Positions 36,953 through 47,280 of a DNA stretch of 64,000 nt are shown piece after piece (the first letter of the stretch is position 1; every line of letters starts with the position of its first letter). Origin of the DNA: Azoarcus olearius (GTDB lineage: Bacteria; Pseudomonadota; Gammaproteobacteria; Burkholderiales; Rhodocyclaceae); contig NZ_CP016210.1 of the NCBI RefSeq assembly GCF_001682385.1, positions 930,001 through 994,000 on the forward strand, in the 5' to 3' direction. The position numbers were made by a program, and so were the translations under genes. The notes below the pieces were generated by a model that made no database searches, was not told the origin of the DNA, and saw nothing but the letters and a program-made list of their open reading frames with translations.

Positions 36953-37405
36953 TCAGCCGATTACGAAGAGCGGCTGGCCGTATTCGACCGGCTGGCCGTT
37001 TTCAACCAGCACGGCCTTGATCGTGCCGCTCGCGTCGGCCTCGATCTCGTTCATCAGCTTCATTGCCTCGATGATGCACAGCGCGTCACCTTCGCTGACG
37101 GACTGGCCGAGTTCGGCAAAGGGCTTGGCGCCGGGGGCGGACGAGCGGTAGAAGGTGCCGACCATCGGCGACTTGACGATGTGACCGGCGGGCAGCGCAT
37201 CGGCGGCAGCCGGCGCTTCGACGGCCGGTGCGGCCACGGCGGCTTGAGGTGCCGCGGCTTGCGGCGGCGCGTAATAGGTGGCCTGCACAGGGGCGGACAG
37301 GTGCTTGGCGATGCGCACCTTCTCTTCGCCTTCGGTGACCTCCAGTTCGGAAATCCCCGATTCCTGGACGAGGTCGATCAGTTTCTTGAGTTTGCGCAGA
37401 TCCAT
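36953..37405 (-). CDS. accB: Biotin carboxyl carrier protein of acetyl-CoA carboxylase
   Basis: The 150-residue biotin carrier. The N-terminal [18 protein letters not shown] recognition region is followed by an Ala/Pro-rich linker (about 50-72) and the biotinyl domain (about 73-150). The biotinylation motif EAMKLMNEI holds the target Lys (about residue 116). Open sequence upstream to 37525 is not family-like. It lies 55 nt after aroQ. Confidence 0.98.
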   Translation of the reverse strand: MDLRKLKKLIDLVQESGISELEVTEGEEKVRIAKHLSAPVQATYYAPPQAAAPQAAVAAPAVEAPAAADALPAGHIVKSPMVGTFYRSSAPGAKPFAELGQSVSEGDALCIIEAMKLMNEIEADASGTIKAVLVENGQPVEYGQPLFVIG

Positions 37406-37460
37406 GCTGTACTCCGGACATGACGGCGCCGCCCCGGGGGACGGCGGCCGCAATCGATGA

Positions 37461-37958
37461 TTAGAGGTGTCTTTCGCGCAGGCGCCCGAGCACGAACTCG
37501 GTCGCTGCCAGATAGCCGTACGCACCCAGCCCGCAGATCACGCCGGCGGCGCGATCGGAGAAGTACGAGTGATGGCGGAAAGGCTCGCGGGCGTGGATGT
37601 TGGAGAGGTGAACCTCCACGTAGGGGATGCTGACCGCGGCGAGCGCGTCGCGCAGCGCCACGCTGGTGTGCGTGTAGCCCGCGGGGTTGATGATGATGAA
37701 GTCGACGCCCTCGGCTGCCGCTGCCTGCACCCGGTCGATCAGTTGTCCTTCGTGGTTGCTCTGGAAGGATTCGACCACGACGCCATCGGCGCGCGCGCGC
37801 GCTTCCATCGCGGCATGGACGTCCGCGAGGGTGGTGCGACCGTAGATGTCCGGTTCGCGAGTGCCGAGCAGATTGAGATTGGGGCCGTGAAGCGCCAGGA
37901 TGCGGCCTTGCGGCGGCGGAGGCGTTTCCGTTTTTTGGCTGCGTTTTGAGCGCGTCAT
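37461..37958 (-). CDS. aroQ: Type II 3-dehydroquinate dehydratase
   Basis: Third step of the shikimate pathway. The 165 residues show [16 protein letters not shown] (about 25-40, with the catalytic Tyr), [12 protein letters not shown] (about 65), [17 protein letters not shown] (about 90) and [18 protein letters not shown] (about 115, catalytic His). The Lys/Ser/Pro-rich N-terminal tail of about 17 residues is extra. Its place before accBC is common in proteobacteria. Confidence 0.97.
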   Translation of the reverse strand: MTRSKRSQKTETPPPPQGRILALHGPNLNLLGTREPDIYGRTTLADVHAAMEARARADGVVVESFQSNHEGQLIDRVQAAAAEGVDFIIINPAGYTHTSVALRDALAAVSIPYVEVHLSNIHAREPFRHHSYFSDRAAGVICGLGAYGYLAATEFVLGRLRERHL

Positions 37959-38019
37959 GCGGGCAAGTTTGCCGCAGATGGCCGCAAGTTGTCCAGCGCC
38001 GAAGTGTATCGGCCCCGGC

Positions 38020-38556
38020 TCAGGGGGCCAGCAGGGTGCGGATTTTGCCTTCGAGTTCGGCGCGGTTCAAGGTGCCGAGTTTGCTTGCGCGTACATTGCC
38101 GTCGCGGTCGATCAGCAGCGTGAAGGGAAGCGCTTGGCTGGTATTGCCGAACGCGGCGGTCAGTTCGAGCTGCGCGGGGCCGGCGATCAGCAGCGGATAC
38201 GGGACCTCGAATTCGTCGGCGAATGCCTGCACCTTGTCCGGGGTATCGACGCTGATGCCGACGAACTGGACCGGCTGGTCGGCGAATGTCCGGCTGGCCG
38301 CCGAGAAGTCCGGGATTTCCTTGCGGCACGGCGGGCACCAGGTGGCCCAGAAGTTCACGACCAGCACCTTGTCCTTCCACGCGGCCAGGCTCTGCGGCTG
38401 CCCTGCCGCGTCCGGGAGTTGAAGGGCGTAGAGCGCGGCGGCGGAGTGCCGGGTCGTGGGCGGCGTGGCCGGACGGCTTGCAAAATAGCCGGCAACCGCG
38501 GCGAGCACGGCAACCAGCGCGATGACCAGGGTGCGGGCGTGGGAGCGCATGCTCAT
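38020..38556 (-). CDS. TlpA/ResA-type periplasmic thiol-disulfide oxidoreductase
   Basis: A 178-residue thioredoxin-like protein held in the inner membrane by an N-terminal helix (about 8-26). The redox motif WCPPC (about residues 77-81) lies in a TlpA fold, with [18 protein letters not shown] as the signature. It probably reduces periplasmic cysteines, for example in cytochrome c maturation; no ccm genes are nearby. The ATG overlaps the stop of the upstream unknown gene by 4 nt. Starts further upstream give a non-family extension. Confidence 0.92.
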   Translation of the reverse strand: MSMRSHARTLVIALVAVLAAVAGYFASRPATPPTTRHSAAALYALQLPDAAGQPQSLAAWKDKVLVVNFWATWCPPCRKEIPDFSAASRTFADQPVQFVGISVDTPDKVQAFADEFEVPYPLLIAGPAQLELTAAFGNTSQALPFTLLIDRDGNVRASKLGTLNRAELEGKIRTLLAP

Positions 38557-39155
38557 TCCGCCGCCGGTGAGCGGGGGGCGGCCAGCATCGCCTCGACCTG
38601 GGCGAGGCGTGCGCGGTCCTGGCGGCGGGCGTTGCGTTCGGCGCCGGCCGGAAAGATGGACAGCCGCACCGGCACGTCGTCCCAATCGAAGCTCAATACC
38701 GCTTCGGGCGCGCCCGGCGCGGGGCGGCGGGGTTCGCGGTGCTCGTAGGCGAAGTCGCGGTTGAGGAAGAAGATTTCGACCTCTTTGGCGCTTTCCGGGT
38801 AAAGCTCGATTTCCAGTTCCGAGTAACGTCCCGCGGTGCCGTCCAGCGCGCCGCCGGTGAGGTAGGGGCGGAAGTCTTCGAGCAGGTGCATCACCTCCAC
38901 CGCGGCGCGGCGCATTTCCAGCAAGCGCTCGGCTTGTTCCTCGTCCTGATACAGCGCCTGCCAGGCGCGCAGCTCGGCTTCGATTTCGGTGTTGTTCGGG
39001 AGCGCCTCGGAGTCGGTGGCGCCCAGTTGGCGCGCCGCCTTCCGCTTTGCGAAGCCGAAATCGCTGATGCCGTCCTCGGCCATCATGCGGGCTGCAAGCG
39101 CCGCGATCTCGCGACGCAGCGTGCCGGAGCGGGGGGGGAAGGTGCGTGAAGGCAT
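38553..39155 (-). CDS. Conserved protein of unknown function
   Basis: A 200-residue soluble protein with no recognised family. It is helical and charged in the N-terminal part (REIAALAARMMAEDGISDFG), with a central YLTGGALDGTAGRYSELEIE segment and a C-terminal basic end. The central stretch faintly recalls nucleotidyltransferase folds, but the acidic catalytic pair is not evident, so that is a guess. It overlaps tlpA by 4 nt and shares a symmetric TAGAAT palindrome with the divergent mpl gene. Confidence 0.8.
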   Translation of the reverse strand: MPSRTFPPRSGTLRREIAALAARMMAEDGISDFGFAKRKAARQLGATDSEALPNNTEIEAELRAWQALYQDEEQAERLLEMRRAAVEVMHLLEDFRPYLTGGALDGTAGRYSELEIELYPESAKEVEIFFLNRDFAYEHREPRRPAPGAPEAVLSFDWDDVPVRLSIFPAGAERNARRQDRARLAQVEAMLAAPRSPAAE

Positions 39156-39227
39156 GGTGGGAAACCCTGGGAACCAGTCGGACGCACGTGACGGGCCGGT
39201 CGCGGCGGAGGCGGCGGCGCCATCGGT

Positions 39228-39246
39228 TAGAATGCCGGCCATTCTA
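39228..39246. promoter_or_regulatory. Symmetric TAGAAT palindrome between mpl and the unknown gene
   Basis: TAGAATG (39228-39234), a CCGGC centre and CATTCTA (39240-39246) form perfect 7-nt arms. Each strand therefore carries a TAGAAT -10 facing outward, giving starts near 39240 (plus, mpl) and 39234 (minus). No -35 elements are recognisable on either side. Confidence 0.5.
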
Positions 39247-39297
39247 CACGGGCGGCCTCGCTCCACGAGCCGTCAGCGGCCGCCTCCCGGAGTTCCC

Positions 39298-40644
39298 ATG
39301 CACATCCACATTCTCGGTATCTGCGGCACCTTCATGGGCGGGGTGGCACTGCTCGCGCGCGCGGCCGGGCACACCGTTACCGGCTGCGACAGCAACGTCT
39401 ATCCGCCGATGAGCACCCAGCTCGAGGAGCAGGGCATCGCGCTCAGCGAGGGCTACGACCCCGCTCAGCTGGATCTTGCGCCCGACGTCTTCGTCATCGG
39501 CAACGCGATTTCCCGCGGCAATCCGCTGCTGGAGGCGATTCTCGACCGCGGTCTGCCCTATGTCTCCGGTCCGCAATGGCTGGCCGAGCACGTGCTGGCG
39601 GGGCGCTGGGTGCTTGCCGTCGCGGGGACTCACGGCAAGACGACCACGACCTCGCTGCTGGCCTGGATGCTGGAGGACGCAGGCTTGTCGCCGGGCTTTC
39701 TGGTCGGCGGCGTGCCGAAGAACTTCGGGGTGTCGGCGCGCCTGACCGATTCGCCCTTCTTCGTCATCGAGGCCGACGAGTACGACACCGCCTTCTGCGA
39801 CAAGCGTTCGAAGTTCGTTCATTACCGGCCGCGCACCGCCATCCTCAATAACCTGGAGTTCGACCACGCCGACATCTTCGCTGATCTGGCCGCGATCGAA
39901 ACGCAGTTTCATCACCTCGTTCGCACGCTGCCGCGGCAGGGGCGCATCGTCGCCAACGCACGCGAGGATGCCCTGAAGCGGGTCCTGGCACGCGGTTGCT
40001 GGTCCGAACTGGAATGGTTCAACGACGCGGCGCAGTGGTCGGCCGCCGCAGGTGCGCGCGATGCCGAGGCGGTGTTCCGGCTGGGGGATGATGAGCTGGG
40101 GCGGGTGGAGATGCCGCTTGCCGGCAGCCACAACCGCGAGAACGCGCTGGCGGCGATCGCGGCGGCGCGTCATGTGGGTGTGCCGCCGCAACAGGCGATC
40201 GCGAGCCTCGCCCGGTTCGAGGGCATCAAGCGGCGGCTGGAGCTGCGGGGTCGCGCGCGTGGGGTTGCGGTGTATGACGACTTCGCCCATCACCCCACCG
40301 CGATCGCGCTTACCGTTGAAGGCTTGCGCCGGCGCGAGCCGGAAGGCCGCATCCTCGCGGTGCTCGAGCCGCGCTCGAACACCATGAAGCTGGGTGTGAT
40401 GAAGGCTCAGTTGCCCGGGAGTCTCGCGCAGGCGGACGCGGTGTTCTGCTACGCCGGCGGGTTGGGCTGGGATGCGGCCGCCGCGCTGGCACCGCTGGGT
40501 GAGCGCGCCCAGGTGCATGAGGACCTCGGCGCGCTGGTGCAGGCGGTGGCCGCGACGGCGCGGCCGGGGGACCATGTGCTGGTCATGAGCAACGGCGGCT
40601 TCGGCGGCGTGCACCAGAAGCTGCTCGACGCGCTCGCCCGCTGA
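39298..40644 (+). CDS. mpl: Murein tripeptide ligase Mpl
   Basis: Reattaches recycled L-Ala-gamma-D-Glu-mDap to UDP-MurNAc. The 448 residues include the N-terminal MHIHILGICGTFMGGVALLA, the ATP loop [17 protein letters not shown] (about 107-123), IEADEYDTAFCDKRSKF (about 155) typical of Mpl rather than MurC, and the DDFAHHPTAI motif (about 325). It stands alone, far from the dcw cluster where its relative murC lies. A hairpin follows the stop. Confidence 0.96.
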   Translation: MHIHILGICGTFMGGVALLARAAGHTVTGCDSNVYPPMSTQLEEQGIALSEGYDPAQLDLAPDVFVIGNAISRGNPLLEAILDRGLPYVSGPQWLAEHVLAGRWVLAVAGTHGKTTTTSLLAWMLEDAGLSPGFLVGGVPKNFGVSARLTDSPFFVIEADEYDTAFCDKRSKFVHYRPRTAILNNLEFDHADIFADLAAIETQFHHLVRTLPRQGRIVANAREDALKRVLARGCWSELEWFNDAAQWSAAAGARDAEAVFRLGDDELGRVEMPLAGSHNRENALAAIAAARHVGVPPQQAIASLARFEGIKRRLELRGRARGVAVYDDFAHHPTAIALTVEGLRRREPEGRILAVLEPRSNTMKLGVMKAQLPGSLAQADAVFCYAGGLGWDAAAALAPLGERAQVHEDLGALVQAVAATARPGDHVLVMSNGGFGGVHQKLLDALAR

Positions 40645-40648
40645 AAGG

Positions 40649-40665
40649 GGCGGGCGCGTCCCGCC

Positions 40666-40672
<7 letters not shown>
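40649..40672. terminator. Bidirectional terminator between mpl and the BON lipoprotein gene
   Basis: Stem GGCGGG (40649-40654), loop CGCGT, and CCCGCC (40660-40665) are followed by TTAATT on the plus strand and by CCTTT on the minus strand. It lies directly between convergent stops. Confidence 0.55.
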
Positions 40673-42433
<1,761 letters not shown>

Positions 42434-42435
<2 letters not shown>

Positions 42436-43321
42436 GTCCGAATTTCCTTCCACGCCCACCGCGGTACTTTCAAGGACACCGTCATTGTATGTGGTGGCGA
42501 CGCCGCTCGGAAACCTGCAGGACATGAGCTTTCGCGCGCTTGGCGTGCTGCGCGCGGTGGATACGATCGCCGCCGAAGACACGCGCCACAGCCAGCGTCT
42601 GCTCGATGCCTACGGCATCCGCTCGAAGCTTCTTGCGCTCCACGAGCACAACGAGCAGGCGGCGGCCGGGCAATTGATCGAACGTCTGAGCCAGGGCGAG
42701 AACATCGCGCTGATCACCGATGCGGGGACGCCCGCGGTGTCGGACCCGGGGGCCCGGGCAGTGGCGCGGGTGCGGGCGGCCGGTTTTCCGGTGGTGCCGG
42801 TGCCGGGGCCTTGCGCCGCGGTGGCGGCGTTGTCGGTAGCGGGCTTTGGCGAGGATGGTTTTCGCTTCGTGGGCTTTCTGCCGCCCAAACAGGCGGCGCG
42901 GTGCGCCCGGCTTGCGCCCTTGCGCGACGAACGCGCCGCACTGGTGTTCTACGAGGCCCCGCACCGGGTCGAGGAATGCGTCGCGGACCTGGCGCGCGAG
43001 TTCGGGCCGGCGCGGCGGGTGCTCGTTGCGCGCGAACTGACCAAGCTGCACGAGGAGATCGCTTGTTTCTCCCTCGGCGAGGCTGCTGCCTGGTTCGCGG
43101 CGGACACCAACCGGGTGCGCGGTGAATTCGTGCTGGTGGTGGAAGGGGCGCCGGCCCGCGAGGGGCTTGATGCCGAAACCGAACGGGTGCTGACGTTGCT
43201 GCTGGCGGAGTTGCCGGTCAAGCGCGCGGCGCGCCTCGCGGCGGATATCACCGGCGCCGCGAAGAATGCCTTGTACGCCCGTGCGCTCGAGTTGAAAGGC
43301 GAGGCGGAGGGCGAGGGCTGA
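42434..43321 (+). CDS. rsmI: 16S rRNA 2'-O-ribose C1402 methyltransferase
   Basis: A 295-residue tetrapyrrole-methylase-fold enzyme that methylates C1402 of 16S rRNA. The landmarks are [20 protein letters not shown] (about 16-35), [12 protein letters not shown] (about 48), [13 protein letters not shown] (about 90) and the C-terminal HTH-like [15 protein letters not shown]. The ATG at 42434 overlaps the divergent yraN start; a TTG at 42485 with AAGGA 9 nt upstream is another possible start. The gene is diagonal to yraN, as in many proteobacteria. Confidence 0.95.
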
Positions 43322-43346
43322 GCGCGGCTGCCGCCCCGATCGCGCC

Positions 43347-43352
43347 TATAAT
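43347..43352 (+). promoter_or_regulatory. -10 TATAAT of pyrC
   Basis: A perfect -10 hexamer lies 24 nt before the pyrC ATG. No -35 is recognised, so its strength is uncertain. Confidence 0.5.
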
Positions 43353-43376
43353 TCCGCATCCCCCAGCGAGTCTCAC

Positions 43377-44411
43377 ATGCAATCGATAACCTTCACCCGC
43401 CCCGACGACTGGCATCTCCACGTGCGTGACGGCGCCGCCCTGGCCGCCGTCGTGCCGCACACCTCGGAGCGCTTCGGCCGCGCCCTGATCATGCCGAACC
43501 TGCGGCCGCCGGTCACCACGACCGCGCAGGCCCTGGCCTATCGCGACCGCATCCGCGCAGCGGTGCCGGCCGGGCTCGCGTTCGAGCCGCTGATGAGCCT
43601 GTACCTGACCGATAACACCGCGCCGGACGAAATCGAGCGCGCGCGGGCATCCGGCGCGGTCATCGCCGCCAAGCTCTATCCGGCCGGCGCCACCACCAAC
43701 TCCGACGCCGGCGTGACTGCGATCGACAAGATCTATCCGGTGCTCGAACGCATGGAGGCCTGCGGCCTGGTGCTGTGCGTGCATGGCGAAGTAACCGGGG
43801 GCGAGGTCGATGTGTTCGACCGCGAGCGCGTATTCATGGAGAAGACCCTGTCGCCGCTGGTGCGCCGCTTCCCGGCGCTCAAGGTCGTGTTCGAGCACAT
43901 CACCACCGCGGAGGCGGCGCAGTTCGTCCGGGCGGCCGGTGCCAATGTGGCCGCCACGGTCACCGCCCATCATCTGCTGCTGAACCGCAACGCCATCTTT
44001 GCCGGCGGCATTCGGCCCCACCACTACTGCCTGCCGGTGCTCAAGCGCGAAACCCACCGTGTCGCGCTGGTCGAGGCCGTCACCTCGGGCAACCCGCGTT
44101 TCTTCCTGGGTACCGACTCCGCGCCCCATGCGCGCAGCACAAAGGAAGCGGCGTGTGGTTGCGCCGGCTGCTACACCGCCCATGCCGGCATCGAGCTGTA
44201 CGCCGAAGTGTTCGACGCGGCCGGCGCGCTGGAGCGGCTGGAAGCCTTCGCGAGCCTCAACGGCCCGGCCTTCTACGGTCTCGCGCCGAATGCCGACAAG
44301 ATCACGCTGGTGCGCGAGTCGTGGTCGGTGCCGGGCGGGTTTCCCTATCTGGATGACGATCCGCTGGTGCCGCTGCGCGCGGGCGAATCGGTGGGCTGGA
44401 GGCTGGCGTGA
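43377..44411 (+). CDS. pyrC: Dihydroorotase
   Basis: Cyclises carbamoyl-aspartate in pyrimidine synthesis. The 344 residues are the class II (E. coli) length. The zinc and substrate ligands are in place: [10 protein letters not shown] (about 11-20), the carboxylated Lys in [17 protein letters not shown] (about 98-114), HGEV (about 135), EHITT (about 173) and [12 protein letters not shown] (about 243). The next lipoprotein gene overlaps by 4 nt. Confidence 0.98.
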   Translation: MQSITFTRPDDWHLHVRDGAALAAVVPHTSERFGRALIMPNLRPPVTTTAQALAYRDRIRAAVPAGLAFEPLMSLYLTDNTAPDEIERARASGAVIAAKLYPAGATTNSDAGVTAIDKIYPVLERMEACGLVLCVHGEVTGGEVDVFDRERVFMEKTLSPLVRRFPALKVVFEHITTAEAAQFVRAAGANVAATVTAHHLLLNRNAIFAGGIRPHHYCLPVLKRETHRVALVEAVTSGNPRFFLGTDSAPHARSTKEAACGCAGCYTAHAGIELYAEVFDAAGALERLEAFASLNGPAFYGLAPNADKITLVRESWSVPGGFPYLDDDPLVPLRAGESVGWRLA

Positions 44412-44839
44412 TCACCCGGCTGCGGCGGGTCCTGTTGCTGGCCGCGCTGCCGCTGCTGGCCGCATGCGAGAACTCGGCAACCGCGTACTCGATCGAGGGT
44501 AGTCAGCATGCGCTGATCCTGGTGCGCGAACAGAGCTATTTCTGGGACAGCGAGATCAAGCAGGCCATCGTCGCGTCGCGACTGCCGCAGTGCCAGAAGC
44601 GCGTCGCGATCCATCCTGGCAGCAAGGTGTTGACGGAAGTCCTGGTGTACGAGGCCGGCGACCGGCTGTGGGCGCTGCAGCAAGGCAATCGCTGGTATCT
44701 GGCCAGTACCGAGCGCTGCCTGGTGCAGGACTGGGACAAGCCGGCCGATGCCCCGCTCGGTCCGCTGGTGGGCAGCTTCCGGCTGCGCGACGGCGCGCCG
44801 GCCTTCGTTCCGGCGCAGGAGGCCGCCCCGGTGCGGTGA
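44408..44839 (+). CDS. Small lipoprotein of unknown function
   Basis: A 143-residue predicted lipoprotein. The signal ends in LPLLAAC (Cys about residue 20), followed by a globular domain with two further Cys (QCQKR and ERCLVQ), possibly a disulfide. No family is recognised. Its ATG overlaps the pyrC stop (GTGATCA region), so it is co-translated with pyrC, though no functional link is obvious. Confidence 0.8.
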   Translation: MITRLRRVLLLAALPLLAACENSATAYSIEGSQHALILVREQSYFWDSEIKQAIVASRLPQCQKRVAIHPGSKVLTEVLVYEAGDRLWALQQGNRWYLASTERCLVQDWDKPADAPLGPLVGSFRLRDGAPAFVPAQEAAPVR

Positions 44840-44860
44840 TTTGGAGCCGGGCTCGCGGTC

Positions 44861-44881
44861 GGCGCGGGTATAATCCGCGCC
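44861..44881 (+). promoter_or_regulatory. rnpB promoter -10 in a GGCGCGG/CCGCGCC inverted repeat
   Basis: TATAAT (44869-44874) sits inside GGCGCGG (44861-44867), gTATAAT, CCGCGCC (44875-44881), perfect 7-nt arms. The predicted start matches the first base of the RNase P RNA at about 44882. No clear -35 is present. Confidence 0.6.
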
Positions 44882-45324
44882 GGGAAGTTCGCCAGGCAGT
44901 CGCTGCGTGCCACGTGTGCGTGGAGGAAAGTCCGGGCCCCGCAGAGCAGGATGCCGGCTAACGGCCGGGCGCCGTGAGGCGACGGAAAGTGCAACAGAGA
45001 GCAGACCGCCGATGGCTCTTGTCGAGGAGTTCGCTCTTCGCGGAGCACAGGTAAGGGTGAAACGGTGCGGTGACGCGCGCAAGCGCGGCGCCGGTCGGAG
45101 CGCAAGCTTCGGCGGGTAAGAGCCCACCGCAGGACTGGCAACAGGACTGGCACGGTAAACCCCATCCGGGGCAAGGCCAAATAGGGGAGCATTGGCGTGG
45201 CTCGCGTCGCTCCCGGGTAGGCTGCTAGAGCGCCGCGGTAACGCGGCCCCCAGAGGAATGACTGCCCGGCGACTGCGGCTTGCCGCGGTCGTTCGACAGA
45301 ACCCGGCTTATCGGCGAACTTCCC
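44882..45324 (+). ncRNA. rnpB: RNase P RNA, bacterial class A
   Basis: The catalytic RNA that matures tRNA 5' ends. The 5' strand GGGAAGTTCGCC (44882-44893) pairs with the 3' GGCGAACTTCCC (45313-45324) as helix P1. Conserved core blocks are GAGGAAAGTCCGGGC (from about 44931), ACAGAGAGCAGACCGCC (about 44994), GGTAAGGGTGAAA and the 3' ACAGAACCCGGCTTATCGG. The length of about 443 nt is slightly above the E. coli form, from extra stems. Confidence 0.97.
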
Positions 45325-45360
45325 AATTCGCCTTTCGTGGCATGTCATAGGCGCTCGCGC

Positions 45361-45411
45361 CCCACTTCCGCGGGTTTTTCGACCCCGATTTCCCACTCCC
45401 TCCCACTTCGC
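45361..45411 (-). promoter_or_regulatory. Second cluster of MraZ-like boxes, opposite orientation
   Basis: CCCAC (GTGGG on the minus strand) occurs at 45361, 45392 and 45402, followed in each case by TTC or TCC. The spacings are 31 and 10 nt. MraZ sites are GTGGG-type repeats with a 10-nt period. The cluster lies about 160-210 nt upstream of the main boxes, reading the other way. Confidence 0.35.
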
Positions 45412-45523
45412 CTCCTTCTATGGCGGAAGTTCATCCCGCTTCGCATGAGCATGCGCTAGCGCCATTGATTTTTCAGGATTTATACATCGCCGCGCAGACT
45501 TGGTAAGTCATTGTGTAACAACG

Positions 45524-45558
45524 AAAAACCCGGCGGCTCAGGCTTGACCGGGTTTTTT
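45524..45558 (+). terminator. Rho-independent terminator between rnpB and mraZ
   Basis: AAAAACCCGG (45524-45533), a 14-nt loop and CCGGGTTTTTT (45548-45558) form a 10-bp stem with a T-tract. It lies 200 nt after rnpB and 13 nt before the MraZ boxes, so it either ends an rnpB read-through transcript or a small RNA. Confidence 0.8.
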
Positions 45559-45570
45559 GTTTCCCTTAGA

Positions 45571-45603
45571 GTGGGGGCGGGTGGAAAAAAGTGGGGCAAA
45601 GTG
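45571..45603 (+). promoter_or_regulatory. MraZ operator boxes upstream of mraZ
   Basis: GTGGG at 45571, GTGGA at 45581, GTGGG at 45591 and GTG at 45601 repeat with an exact 10-nt period, 39-71 nt before the mraZ ATG. This matches the direct-repeat boxes through which MraZ represses its own dcw operon. Confidence 0.8.
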
Positions 45604-45641
45604 TCATTTCCGATGCTTTGCGGCGGCGTTCAGGGGGAAGG

Positions 45642-46085
45642 ATGTTCCAGGGGGCGGTAGCGCTCAGTCTCGATGCGAAGGGTCGTCTTGCGATCCCGGC
45701 GCGGCATCGGGACGCCCTCACGCCCGACGGTGCGCCGCTGGTCATGACCGTCCATCCGCACCGCTGCCTGCTCGTCTATCCGCTCACCGCGTGGGAACCC
45801 ATCCGCGAAAAGATCACCAGCCTGCCGGGCATGGATCAGGCCACGCTCAGCTTCAAGCGCATGCTGGTCGGTTTTGCCCAGGAAGAAACGCTGGATGCCG
45901 CCGGGCGTGTGCTGGTCGCGCAATCGCTGCGCCAGTTCGCCGCGCTCGACAAGCAGGTCTGGCTGGTCGGGCAGGGCACGCACTTCGAACTCTGGTCGGA
46001 TGCCGGCTGGCAGAAGCAGCAGGAGGCGATGCTGGCGCTGGTCGACAACCCCTTGCCCGCCGGACTGGAGAACTTCGTCCTGTGA
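45642..46085 (+). CDS. mraZ: Transcriptional regulator MraZ
   Basis: The 147-residue first gene of the dcw cluster; a ring-forming repressor of the operon. It has two AbrB-like half-domains, [15 protein letters not shown] (about residues 9-23) and [16 protein letters not shown] (about 80-95). The ATG is preceded by AGGGGGAAGG. Open sequence further upstream crosses the operator and is not coding. The stop overlaps the rsmH GTG by 4 nt. Confidence 0.97.
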   Translation: MFQGAVALSLDAKGRLAIPARHRDALTPDGAPLVMTVHPHRCLLVYPLTAWEPIREKITSLPGMDQATLSFKRMLVGFAQEETLDAAGRVLVAQSLRQFAALDKQVWLVGQGTHFELWSDAGWQKQQEAMLALVDNPLPAGLENFVL

Positions 46086-47020
46086 GCGCCCAACTGCAAC
46101 ACGTCAGCGTGCTGCTCACCGAGGCGGTGGATGCGCTGGCGATCAAGCCGGAAGGCATTTACGTGGACGGCACCTTCGGCCGCGGCGGCCACAGCCGCGC
46201 GGTGCTCGCCCGGCTGGGCGCGGGCGGCAGGCTCATCGCTTTCGATCGCGACCCCGCGGCGATCGCGGCGGGTCAGGCGATCGCCGATCCGCGCCTCGAA
46301 CTCGTCCATGCCCCTTTCAGCGAATTCGCGGTCGTGCTCGACCGTTTGGGCGTCAGCGCCGTCGACGGCGTGCTGCTCGACCTTGGCGTGTCGTCGCCGC
46401 AGCTCGACGATGCCAGCCGCGGCATGAGCTTTCGCTTCGACGCGCCGCTGGACATGCGCATGGACACAAGCCGCGGACGCACCGTCGCGGAATGGCTGGC
46501 GGAAGCCTCCGTCGCCGAGATCACGGAGGTCATCAGAGACTATGGGGAAGAACGGTTTGCTTATGCGATTGCAAAGGCGATTGCAGCTGCTCGGACAGGG
46601 GGGGCTATCGCAACCACTGGACAGCTTGCCGCGATCGTGGAAAAGGCGGTCCGTACACGCGAGCCGGGGCAGCACCCAGCGACGCGCAGCTTCCAGGCTC
46701 TACGGATTTTCATCAATCAGGAACTCGAAGAGCTGACGACCGTGCTGCCGGACTGCGTTGCGCGCCTGCGCGAGGGCGGCCGGCTGGTGGTGATCAGCTT
46801 TCATTCGCTCGAGGACCGCATCGTCAAGCGCTTCCTGCGCGACGAAGCGCGTCCGCCGCAGCTGCCGTCGCGGCTGCCGGTGCGCGCGGCCGACCTCCCG
46901 CCGCCCCGGCTGCAACTCGTCGGCAAGGCGCAGCGGCCGGGCGAGGCTGAAGTGGCGGCCAATCCGCGCGCGCGCAGCGCAGTGATGCGGGTGGCCGAGC
47001 GCTGCGGGGTGGCTGCATGA
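46082..47020 (+). CDS. rsmH: 16S rRNA m4C1402 methyltransferase
   Basis: A 312-residue SAM-dependent methyltransferase (MraW) acting on the same nucleotide as RsmI. Motifs include [26 protein letters not shown] (about 27-42), [20 protein letters not shown] (about 98-117) and [14 protein letters not shown] (about 238-251). The start is GTG, overlapping the mraZ stop; the frame is open upstream but antiparallel to family length. Confidence 0.97.
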   Translation: MSAQLQHVSVLLTEAVDALAIKPEGIYVDGTFGRGGHSRAVLARLGAGGRLIAFDRDPAAIAAGQAIADPRLELVHAPFSEFAVVLDRLGVSAVDGVLLDLGVSSPQLDDASRGMSFRFDAPLDMRMDTSRGRTVAEWLAEASVAEITEVIRDYGEERFAYAIAKAIAAARTGGAIATTGQLAAIVEKAVRTREPGQHPATRSFQALRIFINQELEELTTVLPDCVARLREGGRLVVISFHSLEDRIVKRFLRDEARPPQLPSRLPVRAADLPPPRLQLVGKAQRPGEAEVAANPRARSAVMRVAERCGVAA

Positions 47021-47280
47021 TCCGCTTCGACGCAATGCTCGTCGCACTCGTGGTCGCCAGCGCGCTCGGCGTGGTGGCCGCGCAGCACCAGTCGCGCAAG
47101 CTCTACATCGAGCTGGAGCGCGAGATGGCGCGCGCCCACAGCCTCGACGTTGAGTGGGGGCAGCTGCAACTGGAGCAAAGCACCTGGGCAGCGCACGCGC
47201 GGGTCGAAAAGCTCGCCCGCGAACGGCTCGGCATGCGCCCGCCGGTGCCGGGGCAGATCGTGGTGCTGGAGGCACAGTGA
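47017..47280 (+). CDS. ftsL: Cell division protein FtsL
   Basis: An 87-residue bitopic protein of the FtsQLB complex. It has a short cytoplasmic start, one transmembrane helix (about 4-22, [17 protein letters not shown]) and a periplasmic coiled coil (about 28-75). Length and position between rsmH and ftsI are diagnostic. Both ends overlap neighbours by 4 nt. Confidence 0.93.
   Translation: MIRFDAMLVALVVASALGVVAAQHQSRKLYIELEREMARAHSLDVEWGQLQLEQSTWAAHARVEKLARERLGMRPPVPGQIVVLEAQ

Noticed and set aside
45557-45641. Upstream in-frame starts for mraZ and rsmH
   Set aside because: They run through the operator boxes or another gene and lack family sequence; the Shine-Dalgarno and 4-nt overlap fix the starts used.
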